7,770 nucleotides of DNA from an uncultured Actinomycetes bacterium (GTDB taxonomy: Bacteria; Actinomycetota; Actinomycetes; Nanopelagicales; Nanopelagicaceae). The stretch is from NCBI GenBank assembly GCA_903852955.1, contig CAINSH010000211.1, positions 1 through 7,770 of the forward strand. Reading direction: 5' to 3'. The notes below the pieces were generated by a model. It made no database searches, was not told the origin of the DNA, and was given only the letters and a program-made list of their open reading frames with translations. Shown in pieces: positions 1 through 7,164 of the stretch (positions are counted from its first letter, which is position 1; each line of letters begins with the position of its first letter). The position numbers and the translations under genes are program-made.

Positions 1-290
1 CCCTTTTCAATTACTGCGCGCATTACCCCTGCAGTGCCTTCGGGGCGCAAGGTAATTGATCTGCCGCCACGATCTTCAAAGGTGTACATCTCTTTTGAAA
101 CTACATCGGTTGACTCACCAACGCCGCGAGTAAATAGTTCTGTGTCTTCAAAAATGGGGAGTTCAATCATCTGATATCCAGCTTTTCGAGCCGGGGTGAT
201 GAGAGCCTCGCGTACAAATTCGAAAGCCGCAGAACGCGGTGGCACATATTCACTAACGCCTTTAGGCGCTTGTATTTTAGCTTTAGCCAT
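1..290 (-). CDS. hisS: Histidyl-tRNA synthetase, N-terminal part (partial)
   Basis: Class II aminoacyl-tRNA synthetase that charges tRNA-His with histidine in the cytoplasm. Only the first 96 codons lie in the window; the gene runs off the left edge. The translation begins [18 protein letters not shown] and continues with the HisRS stretch [20 protein letters not shown] (motif 1 region), then [14 protein letters not shown] and the family hallmark [13 protein letters not shown] that leads towards motif 2. The later catalytic motifs and anticodon-binding domain are outside the window. The ATG at 290-288 is well supported: it overlaps the stop of the upstream hydrolase gene by one base (TAATG), with an AAGGG Shine-Dalgarno-like stretch nine bases upstream at 304-300. 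The overlap implies co-transcription and probably translational coupling with the hydrolase gene. The hydrolase-hisS pairing is common in actinobacteria. Identity is very secure. Confidence 0.96.
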   Translation of the reverse strand, partial: MAKAKIQAPKGVSEYVPPRSAAFEFVREALITPARKAGYQMIELPIFEDTELFTRGVGESTDVVSKEMYTFEDRGGRSITLRPEGTAGVMRAVIEK

Positions 291-952
291 TAATGGCGGC
301 CCTTCAAAGTTGTCAGATATGGATTACTTTTCTTTTCGATGGCAATAGTTGTTTCTTCTCCATGACCTGGCAAGACTCGCAAATGATCAGCAAGCGTTAA
401 TACTTTTTTGCGCAAAGTTTGCTCCATATCTTCAGCAGAACCAGATGGTAAATCTGTGCGTCCGATTGAACCAGCAAAGAGAACATCCCCGCTGATCAAT
501 AATTCATTATCGATCTCAAACATCATCGAACCTGCCGTATGGCCGGGAGAATGAATAGCCGTGAACTTCATTCCTACCAACTCCACTGTCTGACCACTTC
601 TTAATTCTCGTACATCGCCGGGCTCAACAAACTCGTATCCGCTCAATGTCGCGGCAAAATCTCGGCCATGTATCCGTTCAGGATGGGCTAAAGCCTCACG
701 GTCGAGTGAGTGAATGTATGCGGGAATCTGATACCCGTCTGCGATTGGTTGAATTGAAAATGTGTGATCAAGATGGCCATGCGTGGCGATGACTGCAACG
801 GGTTTGAGTGAGTGTTTTGTTAAAAGCTCTTGCAACTGCGAAGAAACATCAGGCATTCCGGGATCGATTACAACGCACTCACTGCCGGCTCGTGGGGCTA
901 TGACCCAGCAGTTAGTTGCAAACATTGGAGCGGCGAAGGAGTCAACAAGCAT
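290..952 (-). CDS. Metallo-beta-lactamase-fold hydrolase, glyoxalase II-like
   Basis: 220-residue single-domain protein of the metallo-beta-lactamase superfamily, close in layout to the short glyoxalase II-like (YcbL-type) hydrolases. Visible metal-site residues are complete: THGHLDH at residues 57-63 (H58, H60, D62, H63), H138 in PGHTAGS, D156 in [18 protein letters not shown] and H197 in LPGHGEETT. It should therefore bind two metal ions and hydrolyse a thioester or similar ester; the physiological substrate cannot be read from sequence. There is no signal peptide, so it is probably cytoplasmic. I choose the ATG at 952-950 over an in-frame TTG three bases upstream, because a strong GGAGG at 964-960 sits seven bases from the ATG but only four from the TTG. 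The stop overlaps the start of hisS by one base. In related actinobacteria this gene usually stands beside hisS, often behind a cyclophilin gene that is missing here. Confidence 0.9.
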   Translation of the reverse strand: MLVDSFAAPMFATNCWVIAPRAGSECVVIDPGMPDVSSQLQELLTKHSLKPVAVIATHGHLDHTFSIQPIADGYQIPAYIHSLDREALAHPERIHGRDFAATLSGYEFVEPGDVRELRSGQTVELVGMKFTAIHSPGHTAGSMMFEIDNELLISGDVLFAGSIGRTDLPSGSAEDMEQTLRKKVLTLADHLRVLPGHGEETTIAIEKKSNPYLTTLKGRH

Positions 953-959
953 CAAAACG

Positions 960-964
960 CCTCC
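960..964 (-). promoter_or_regulatory. Ribosome binding site of the hydrolase gene
   Basis: GGAGG read on the minus strand, seven bases before the ATG at 952. It decides between that ATG and the TTG at 955-953, which would be only four bases away. Confidence 0.7.
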
Positions 965-972
965 GGTTCACG

Positions 973-978
973 CTTATA
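973..978 (-). promoter_or_regulatory. Possible -10 element for the hydrolase-hisS unit
   Basis: TATAAG on the minus strand differs from the TATAAT consensus at one base. It would place the transcript start near 966, just ahead of the GGAGG, giving a leader of about 14 bases. No convincing -35 element lies 16-18 bases upstream (TGTGAG at 1001-996 is weak). It is an inference from position and one hexamer. Confidence 0.3.
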
Positions 979-1085
979 TCGTTGAGCAATTGACGCTCAC
1001 AGCAGAGAACAGGGTACCTTTTACCTCCGCACGATTCACGCTCATCGAGGCTGCGCCCTAGGTGAGCACGCACACTGATAGCGAC

Positions 1086-1100
1086 GTTCTAGATAAGAAC
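1086..1100. repeat. Small palindrome GTTCT-N5-AGAAC
   Basis: Perfect 5-base arms around a 5-base centre (GTTCTAGATAAGAAC), ending eight bases before the Shine-Dalgarno of the DUF349 gene. It could be a dimeric repressor site or a minor hairpin in the leader. The arms are the reverse orientation of the actinobacterial LexA box (GAAC-N4-GTTC), so it is not an SOS box. A match this short can arise by chance. Confidence 0.3.
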
Positions 1101-1108
1101 AACGCGCT

Positions 1109-1115
1109 GAAAGGA
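1109..1115 (+). promoter_or_regulatory. Ribosome binding site of the DUF349 gene
   Basis: GAAAGGA, with eight bases between it and the ATG at 1124, supports that start codon. Confidence 0.7.
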
Positions 1116-1123
1116 TTTACACC

Positions 1124-2422
1124 ATGAGCGAATTTAACCCAACCCACCAAGCAAGTGCAGCATCTGCATTAATCGGAGACCCTGCAGCATTTGGCCGAGT
1201 AGGCGAAGATGGCACCGTCTTTGTCCGAACTTCTTCTGGTGAAAAAGCAGTTGGTTCGTATCCAGGTAAAACCCCTGAGGAAGCGCTTTCATATTTTGTA
1301 AGAAAATTTGAACTACTCGCTGCTGAAGTTGCCCTACTCGCTGCGCGAATCAAAAGTGGTGCACTCGTTCCATCGGATGCATATGCTGCAGTTAAGAAAC
1401 TGCGCGAACAAGTAAAAGAATTAAATGGTGTTGGCGATCTTGATGCTTTGTCAGCGTCGGTTGAACAGATTGAACCTTTGATCGAAGGCCATCGCGAAGC
1501 ATATGAAGCGAAGAAAGCAGCCGAAGCGGCCGCAAAATCTGCACGGCGCGAACAGATTCTTGTAGAGAAAGAGAAAATCGTTGCCGAAGCTGAAAGCCTT
1601 GCACTTTCTGAGAGTTGGAAAACAACAGGTGATCGTCTAAAAACTTTATTGGACGAATGGAAATCTGCACCACGTTTAGATAAGAAAGCAGATGCCGATC
1701 TGTGGAAGCGTTTTTCATCTTCTCGCAATAAGTTCGATAAACGTCGTCGTACGCATTTTGCTGCCCTTGAATCGACTCAAAAAATCGTAGTCGATGCCAA
1801 AAAGGCAATCGTTGAAGAAGCAGAAAAACTTGCAACTTCAACTGAGTGGGTACCAACTGCTAAGCGATTTAAATCTCTTATGGATTCATGGAAAGCTGCC
1901 GGACGTGGCAAGCCAAGTGATGATGCCAAACTTTGGGCGCGCTTTAAGGCTGCTCAAGATCAATTCTTCACTGCAAAGAATGCAGATCTTGAAAAACGAG
2001 ATGTCACAATGGCAGCTAACCTGATTAAGCGTGAAGAGTTAGTAGGTCAAATCGAAGCGCTCTTGCCTATTTCTAATCTTGATCAAACCAAGAAAGCACT
2101 ACGAGATTTGCTCAACTCATGGAGCAAGATTGGTATGACGCATCGAGATAAGCGAGCTTCACTAGATTCCCGAGTTCAGGCGGTCGAAACCGTCGTAAAG
2201 GAAGCTGAAGCCGAACTTTGGCGCAAGACCGATCCAGCAGCAAAAGCCCGCGCACAAGAAGTTGTTAAGCAACTGAGCGATTCAATTGAAAACTATGAAA
2301 AAATTGCTGCCAAATCTGAAGCTGCTGGAAATTCAAAGAAAGCCTCAGAAGCGCGTGAGTCTGCAACTGCTCGTAAAGTCTGGCTAGAAGAAGCGCTGAA
2401 GGGTCTAGCTGAATTTAACTAG
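1124..2422 (+). CDS. DUF349 repeat protein, coiled-coil, function unknown
   Basis: 432-residue, strongly charged, Lys/Glu/Ala-rich helical protein of the DUF349 family, with no signal peptide or membrane segment. Residues 20-75 carry the actinobacterial N-terminal signature (AAFGRVGEDGTVFVRT, then SYPGKTPEEALSYFVRKF), followed by a long helical stretch to about 145 rich in coiled-coil sequence. Three tandem DUF349 units follow, roughly 145-220, 222-297 and 300-370. Tryptophans in the first two units lie exactly 77 residues apart (W165/W242, W179/W256, W194/W271), and W333 continues the series in the third unit, which lacks the other two Trp. The C-terminal 60 residues are helical and basic-acidic. 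The ATG has a good ribosome binding site. The gene lies divergent to the hydrolase gene and convergent to relA, sharing the CTAG that forms both stops. Family biochemistry is not established; a role in binding nucleic acid or ribosomes would be a guess. A DUF349 gene beside relA recurs in actinobacteria from my recollection of those genomes. Confidence 0.88.
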   Translation: MSEFNPTHQASAASALIGDPAAFGRVGEDGTVFVRTSSGEKAVGSYPGKTPEEALSYFVRKFELLAAEVALLAARIKSGALVPSDAYAAVKKLREQVKELNGVGDLDALSASVEQIEPLIEGHREAYEAKKAAEAAAKSARREQILVEKEKIVAEAESLALSESWKTTGDRLKTLLDEWKSAPRLDKKADADLWKRFSSSRNKFDKRRRTHFAALESTQKIVVDAKKAIVEEAEKLATSTEWVPTAKRFKSLMDSWKAAGRGKPSDDAKLWARFKAAQDQFFTAKNADLEKRDVTMAANLIKREELVGQIEALLPISNLDQTKKALRDLLNSWSKIGMTHRDKRASLDSRVQAVETVVKEAEAELWRKTDPAAKARAQEVVKQLSDSIENYEKIAAKSEAAGNSKKASEARESATARKVWLEEALKGLAEFN

Positions 2423-4581
2423 TTATTGGTGGTTCGATAAACGTCGTACACACCTTCAATTTGTCTAACAGCTGCCAATACCGCATCTAGATGCGTTGCA
2501 TCGGCCATCTCAAAAGTAAAACGTGAGATCGCTGTGCGATCTTTTGAAGTACTTACTGCCGCGCTCAGAATATTTACGTGTTGATCGGACAACGTTCTGG
2601 TTACATCGGCTAACAATGACGCTCGGTCAAGGGCTTCTACTTGGATATTAACTAAGAAAATACTTGCTGCACCGACTCTCCACGTTACCTTAACAACCCG
2701 GTCATTTTGATTGTGCACGAGATCATCTGCGTTTACACAGTCGGAACGGTGAATTGATACACCACTCCCCTTGGTTATGAATCCCATAATTGAGTCTCCG
2801 GGAACCGGAGTGCAACACCGTGCAAGTTTTACGAGTACATCATCTGCGCCTTCGACATCGACAGCATTACTAGATCGGCGCGTAGTTGGAACTCGGGTTG
2901 GAAATACATCCATTGTTGGTTCTGGGTGAGAATCTTCTGCGCCTAACGCAACTACTAACTTATCGATTATGGAAGCCGCAGAAACGTGACCGTCCCCGAC
3001 TGCTGAATAAAGCGCCTCTATGTCTGGATAACGAAGATCGTGTGCCAGCTCTAACAGTGAATGGCCAGCAAAGATTTTTTGCAAAGGTAGGCCCGCTTTG
3101 CGCATCTGACGTGCAATTGATTCGCGTCCAGCATCAATAGCTTCTTCGCGGCGTTCTTTGCTAAACCACGCTTTAATTTTTGATCTAGCTCGTGGGCTTT
3201 TTACAAAGTTGAGCCAGTCTCTACTAGGTCCAGCATGTTCGCCTTTATTAGTAACAATCTCAACAACATCGCCGTTGTTTAATCGTGACTCGAGTGGAAC
3301 CAGACGACCATTGACTTTCGCCCCGGCGCAACGAATACCTACATCGGTATGAACCGAGAAGGCAAAGTCAACTGGAGTTGATCCACTTGGCAGAGCAACA
3401 ACACTGCCCTTGGGCGTGAAAACAAAGACCTCAGGAGTGCCTAAATCAAAACGTAACGCTTCGAGAAATTCGGAAGGATCTTCGGTTTCTTTTTGCCATT
3501 CATGAAGCTGGCGCAGCCACAACATTTCTGGAGATGATTCATTATTTTCATGACCTTGCTTGTATTTCCAGTGCGCTGCGATACCAAATTCTGCGCGCGA
3601 ATGCATGTCATATGTTCGAATCTGAATCTCAATCGCTTTTCCCGTTGGCCCAATTACAGTTGTATGAAGTGATTGGTAAAGATTGAATTTAGGCATTGCT
3701 ATGTAATCTTTAAAACGACCTGGCACTGGGCTCCATCTGGCGTGGATTGCACCTAGAACTGCATAGCAGTCACGTACGTCTTCAACTAGAACCCGGATTC
3801 CGACTAAATCGTAAATATCATTAAATTCACGGCCACGTACCACCATTTTTTGATAAACCGAGAAGAAGTGTTTTTGGCGCCCAGTCACCGTTGCTTGAAT
3901 TCCATCGTTTTTTAAATCTTCAGTCACGATTTCAATAACATCGTGAGTTAATTTATCCCGTGAGGGAGATCTTTCAGCAACGAGGCGAGTAATTTCCTCG
4001 TATTTCTTTGGCTCCAAAACGGCAAATGAAAGGTCTTCCAACTCCCACTTGATTGCATTCATTCCTAAGCGGTGTGCAAGTGGTGCATAGATATCTAAAG
4101 TCTCTCGAGCCTTGCGTTCAGCGCTTGCCGAAGAAACATATTTCCAGGTACGTGCGTTGTGCAAGCGATCTGCTAATTTGATAACCAGAACACGTATATC
4201 ACGCGACATTGCCACAACCATTTTACGGACAGTCTCTGCCTCAGCAGTTGGTCCGTAAGTCAATTTGTCTAACTTTGTAACACCATCAACTAGTCCAGCA
4301 ATCTCATCACCAAAATCATGACGGAGCTCTTTGAGCGAATACTCCGTATCTTCAACGGTGTCATGTAGGAGGGCAGCAATAATGGTTTCGTTGTTTAATC
4401 CAAGTTCTGCCAAGATATTTGCAACCGCAACTGGGTGAGTTATATATGCGTCTCCAGATTTACGAAGCTGGCCTTCATGTGCTTTTTCGGCAACAACGAA
4501 TGCCCGCTCGACATCAGCAAAGTCATTTCCTGCATGATTTTCTTTGAGCGCACTTATTACAGGTGCAATCAAAGTATTCAT
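2419..4581 (-). CDS. relA: Bifunctional (p)ppGpp synthetase/hydrolase, RelA/SpoT (Rel)
   Basis: 720-residue long RSH enzyme that makes (p)ppGpp from ATP and GDP/GTP on starved ribosomes and also degrades it, setting the stringent response. Domains in order: HD hydrolase (about 25-180) with R40, H49, the HDTVEDT motif at 73-79 and D138 in LADRLHN, so the hydrolase site looks intact; synthetase (about 220-345) with D258, RFKD at 289-292 (the RXKD charge pattern of bifunctional Rel rather than the EXDD of monofunctional RelA), G-loop Y302 in NLYQSLHTT and E318; TGS (about 384-445); a helical region; the conserved-cysteine segment LARCCTPVPGD with C589, C590 and later C615; and a C-terminal ACT domain (about 640-716). 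The length is somewhat shorter than the mycobacterial enzyme because of a short N-terminus. The ATG lies ten bases after the secF stop and has only a weak AGCGG-like ribosome binding site, so translation may depend on coupling to secF. The apt gene that usually precedes relA in actinobacteria is absent. Confidence 0.96.
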   Translation of the reverse strand: MNTLIAPVISALKENHAGNDFADVERAFVVAEKAHEGQLRKSGDAYITHPVAVANILAELGLNNETIIAALLHDTVEDTEYSLKELRHDFGDEIAGLVDGVTKLDKLTYGPTAEAETVRKMVVAMSRDIRVLVIKLADRLHNARTWKYVSSASAERKARETLDIYAPLAHRLGMNAIKWELEDLSFAVLEPKKYEEITRLVAERSPSRDKLTHDVIEIVTEDLKNDGIQATVTGRQKHFFSVYQKMVVRGREFNDIYDLVGIRVLVEDVRDCYAVLGAIHARWSPVPGRFKDYIAMPKFNLYQSLHTTVIGPTGKAIEIQIRTYDMHSRAEFGIAAHWKYKQGHENNESSPEMLWLRQLHEWQKETEDPSEFLEALRFDLGTPEVFVFTPKGSVVALPSGSTPVDFAFSVHTDVGIRCAGAKVNGRLVPLESRLNNGDVVEIVTNKGEHAGPSRDWLNFVKSPRARSKIKAWFSKERREEAIDAGRESIARQMRKAGLPLQKIFAGHSLLELAHDLRYPDIEALYSAVGDGHVSAASIIDKLVVALGAEDSHPEPTMDVFPTRVPTTRRSSNAVDVEGADDVLVKLARCCTPVPGDSIMGFITKGSGVSIHRSDCVNADDLVHNQNDRVVKVTWRVGAASIFLVNIQVEALDRASLLADVTRTLSDQHVNILSAAVSTSKDRTAISRFTFEMADATHLDAVLAAVRQIEGVYDVYRTTNN

Positions 4582-4591
4582 TTAATAACCG

Positions 4592-5638
4592 CTATTTGCG
4601 ATTTTTACGCTTTGGTTGGTTGCGTGGTCCACGGCGATCGCCAGTAACAACTGTTGCAGTTGATGTTGCTGCAGGTGTGGTTCGGCCTCCTACACGCTTT
4701 GCAAGAGCCTGCATTGCAGGTTCCTTTTCGCGCAACTGAGCCAAAACAGGCGGAGCGATAAAAATTGAAGAGTAAGTTCCAACTGCTAGTCCGATAAACA
4801 ACGCAAGTGAAAGATCCTTAAGTGTTCCAGCGCCTAGAAGTCCTGCACCCACAAAAAGAATTGAGCCCACTGGGAGTAGCGCAATCAATGAAGTATTGAT
4901 TGAACGCACGATTGTCGGATTAACCGCCAAGTTTGTGGCCTGTGAATAAGTGCTCTTAGAACTTGCCGTGATGGTGCGAGTATTTTCACGAATTTTGTCG
5001 AAGACAACAACTGTGTCATAAAGCGAGTAACCCAAGATTGTTAGGAAACCAATCACCGTTGCTGGTGTGACATCGAAACCAACCAAGGCATAAATACCCA
5101 CGGTTATGAAAACGTCATGAAGAACAGCAACGATTGCAGCAACTGCCATTTTTGGTTCAAAGGCCATTGCCAGATAAAGCATCACACAGATCAAAAAGCC
5201 GAAAAGACCGTACAAGGCTTTGCGCGTAATTTCTTTACCCCAAGATGGACCGACGATTTGAGTGTCGATAGATTCAACAGCTACAGAAAACTTTGCAGCT
5301 AAAGCATCTTGCACGGCATTGTTCTGCGCGGTATCTAGTGCACTAGTTTGAACGCGGACTTTGTCGTTTCCAATTGTTTGCACAATTGATTCGCCAGGTA
5401 TTCCAGCTGTAGCAAGTGCAGCACGTGCATCTTCAACGTTTGCGCCAACCTTAGTTACGGTAAATGAAGAACCACCCTTAAATTCAATACCTAAGTGAAG
5501 GCCCTGAAGGCTTAAAGCTGCGATAGATAAAAGAATAAACAGAGCAGAAATTGAGTACCAGCGACGGCGACGGCCGATGAAATCGATTGATGTTTCACCG
5601 CGGTAGAGACGGCCACCTAAACCTGAAAACTTTGACAT
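4592..5638 (-). CDS. secF: Protein translocase subunit SecF
   Basis: 348-residue membrane protein that pairs with SecD as an accessory to SecYEG and uses the proton-motive force to pull exported proteins through to the outside. The layout is canonical: a cytoplasmic N-terminus with RRRRW before membrane segment 1 (about 26-46), the SecF signature GIEFKGGSSF at 50-59, an extracytoplasmic domain to about 135, then five more membrane segments between about 141 and 300. The conserved motif YSLYDTVVVFDKIRENTR lies at 204-221 and NPTIVRSINTS at 240-250. The last 40 residues form a cytoplasmic tail with a Thr/Ala-rich stretch and a strongly basic end (RRGPRNQPKRKNRK). The start follows the secD stop by three bases and has an excellent GGAGG inside secD. 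Together these imply a co-translated SecDF pair. Confidence 0.97.
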   Translation of the reverse strand: MSKFSGLGGRLYRGETSIDFIGRRRRWYSISALFILLSIAALSLQGLHLGIEFKGGSSFTVTKVGANVEDARAALATAGIPGESIVQTIGNDKVRVQTSALDTAQNNAVQDALAAKFSVAVESIDTQIVGPSWGKEITRKALYGLFGFLICVMLYLAMAFEPKMAVAAIVAVLHDVFITVGIYALVGFDVTPATVIGFLTILGYSLYDTVVVFDKIRENTRTITASSKSTYSQATNLAVNPTIVRSINTSLIALLPVGSILFVGAGLLGAGTLKDLSLALFIGLAVGTYSSIFIAPPVLAQLREKEPAMQALAKRVGGRTTPAATSTATVVTGDRRGPRNQPKRKNRK

Positions 5639-5641
5639 TTC

Positions 5642-7153
5642 TTATGCCTCCTTTGCAACTGGCAGTGTTCCAGTGCTCTTTGCTGATAGTCCGGACAAAG
5701 GATGACCTGATGCAAAGAAATTCATCTTTGCAAGAATTGTCACGATTGGCTTTGTAAACACAAACACGACGATCAAGTCGACCAGTGTCGTTAGTCCTAG
5801 AGTGAAAGCGAAACCTCGAACGCCACCAACTGCAAAGAAGTAAAGCAGTACGGCGGCGATAATAGAAACAAAGTCGGCGACTAAAATAGTGCGACGTGCT
5901 CGACTCCAGCCAGTTTCAACTGCAGTTCGAAGTGAACGACCTTCACGGATTTCATCTCGAATACGCTCGAAGTAGATAATAAACGAGTCAGCAGTAACAC
6001 CGATGGCAACAATTGCACCTGCAATACCTGCCAAAGTCAGGGTGAAACCAATCCACTTGCCTAGTAGCAGGAACAACAAGTAAACAAGAGAACCAGCGAC
6101 AGCGAGTGAACCAACTGTCACCATGCCTAAACCGCGGTAGTAAAGAAGTGAATAAAGAAGGACGAGGCCAAGACCAATACCACCTGCTAGCAGACCAGCA
6201 TTTAGTTGATCAGCACCCAGCGTTGGAGAAACTTGTTGAACTTCTCCTCGATCAAATGCCAAGGGAAGTGCACCGTACTTTAAAACATTTGCAAGATCTT
6301 GAGCTTCAAGTTGAGTAAAGCTTCCGGTAATTTGTGCATTTCCAGATGGAATCGCCTCTGTAATTCGTGGAGCTGAAACAACTAAACCATCGAGAACGAT
6401 TGCTACTTGATTAAGTGGAGCTGCAAGTGTTGTTACACGTGAAGTAAGGGCACCAAATGCCTTTGTACCTTCACCGTTAAAAGTTAACATTACATACCAA
6501 GCGCTGCCACCTTGAGTATCAATGGATGAAGTTGCTTTTGAAACTTGGCGACCAAGAACTTCAGCTGGCGCCAAAATGTATTTGTTTTGGCCAGCACGAT
6601 CACAACTAACAATTGTGTCGGTAGGAGCATCAGCTCCTGAGCCTTGAAGATTTTCAGTTTTTGTACAATCAAGTGCGGCAAACTTTGCATTAACTTCTGC
6701 ACTTACTCCAGATGTAGGAGTTGCTGCCGCGTCTGCAGCACCAGTTGATGTTGCCGTTGCAAGTACTTGGCGGAAGCGAAGTTCTGCAGTTTGTCCAACA
6801 AGCTCAACTACTCGACGACCAGTATCGCCAGGAACGGAGATAACAATCTGACGATTAGTCCCACTTCCTTGTGCTGTAACTTCAGACTCGGCAACACCAA
6901 GTGAGTTAACGCGCTGGCGGATAATAGAGACGGCTTGGTCAATTGCTTCGTTGGTTACTTTTCCACTTTCACCTGGAGCAATTCGAGGTTGCAAAGTGAC
7001 AGAAGTTCCGCCGCGAAGATCAAGACCTAGACGAACTGCAGTAGCGTTTTGAACAAAGACAAGACCGGTGAGTGCAATGAGCACCAAAGCCAGGATTGCC
7101 AGTGAACGCGCTGGGCGGGCAGCCGTCTTTGCTGGTTTATTAGTTGTAGACAT
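5642..7153 (-). CDS. secD: Protein translocase subunit SecD
   Basis: 503-residue membrane partner of SecF in the Sec export machinery. A basic N-terminus precedes membrane segment 1 (about 18-36). The signature LGLDLRGGTSVTLQP lies at 42-56. The extracytoplasmic part contains IIRQRVNSLGVAESEV (77-92), an insert of low complexity (about 133-153), C163 and C184, and the head-proximal motif ITGSFTQLEAQDLANVLKYGALPLAF (275-300). Five further membrane segments follow between about 320 and 475, with IGVTADSFIIYFERIRDEIREG (384-405) and the TGWSRARRTILVADF loop (414-428) typical of SecD. The ATG lies eleven bases after the ruvB stop and has no visible Shine-Dalgarno, suggesting coupling to ruvB or an unusual initiation mode. 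A small yajC gene commonly sits between ruvB and secD in actinobacteria; there is no room for it here. Confidence 0.97.
   Translation of the reverse strand: MSTTNKPAKTAARPARSLAILALVLIALTGLVFVQNATAVRLGLDLRGGTSVTLQPRIAPGESGKVTNEAIDQAVSIIRQRVNSLGVAESEVTAQGSGTNRQIVISVPGDTGRRVVELVGQTAELRFRQVLATATSTGAADAAATPTSGVSAEVNAKFAALDCTKTENLQGSGADAPTDTIVSCDRAGQNKYILAPAEVLGRQVSKATSSIDTQGGSAWYVMLTFNGEGTKAFGALTSRVTTLAAPLNQVAIVLDGLVVSAPRITEAIPSGNAQITGSFTQLEAQDLANVLKYGALPLAFDRGEVQQVSPTLGADQLNAGLLAGGIGLGLVLLYSLLYYRGLGMVTVGSLAVAGSLVYLLFLLLGKWIGFTLTLAGIAGAIVAIGVTADSFIIYFERIRDEIREGRSLRTAVETGWSRARRTILVADFVSIIAAVLLYFFAVGGVRGFAFTLGLTTLVDLIVVFVFTKPIVTILAKMNFFASGHPLSGLSAKSTGTLPVAKEA
5647..5651 (-). promoter_or_regulatory. 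Ribosome binding site of secF inside the secD 3' end
   Basis: AAAGGAGG on the minus strand is formed by the last sense codons of secD (Ala-Lys-Glu-Ala). Eight bases separate its GGAGG core from the secF ATG at 5638. It is the strongest ribosome binding site within the ruvB-relA run, which favours high SecF translation alongside SecD. Confidence 0.8.
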
Positions 7154-7164
7154 AGACGCAGAGT

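Larger units (their letters stand above)
953..1123. other. Divergent intergenic region between the hydrolase and DUF349 genes
   Basis: This 171-base stretch is the only substantial non-coding gap in the window, and it must carry the start signals of both divergent units. It holds the ribosome binding site and possible -10 of the hydrolase gene, the Shine-Dalgarno of the DUF349 gene, a small palindrome at 1086-1100, and three copies of a short ACGCTYA motif (970-976, 993-999, 1038-1044). A TTGACG at 990-995 on the plus strand resembles a -35 element, but I see no good -10 at the right distance. A cyclophilin gene that usually lies in this area in other actinobacteria is absent, and I see no remnant of one in any frame. 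No RNA gene or riboswitch fold is recognisable. Confidence 0.6.

Noticed and set aside
953..955. TTG as start codon of the hydrolase gene
   Set aside because: The adjacent ATG at 952-950 is a better codon and is better spaced from GGAGG (seven rather than four bases).
990..1020. A sigma-70-like promoter on the plus strand starting with TTGACG
   Set aside because: No hexamer near the -10 consensus lies 16-18 bases downstream; the best candidate, TACCTT, needs a 19-base spacer and matches at three positions.
783..1061. A plus-strand open frame of 92 codons over the start of the hydrolase gene and the intergenic region
   Set aside because: Most of it is antisense to the hydrolase, it has no family signature and no convincing ribosome binding site.
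1117..1728. A 203-codon open frame on the minus strand opposite the DUF349 gene, rich in Ser, Ala and Arg
   Set aside because: It lies wholly opposite a well-supported gene with family signatures. Its composition is that of an antisense frame over Ala/Lys/Glu-rich codons, and no domain or ribosome binding site is visible.
1392..1856. A second long minus-strand open frame opposite the DUF349 gene
   Set aside because: Same region as the DUF349 repeats; no recognisable motif, and it overlaps another antisense frame. Treated as a by-product of codon bias.
2415..2440. A bidirectional terminator between the DUF349 gene and relA
   Set aside because: The genes overlap by four bases and no GC-rich hairpin with a T run is present at the junction.
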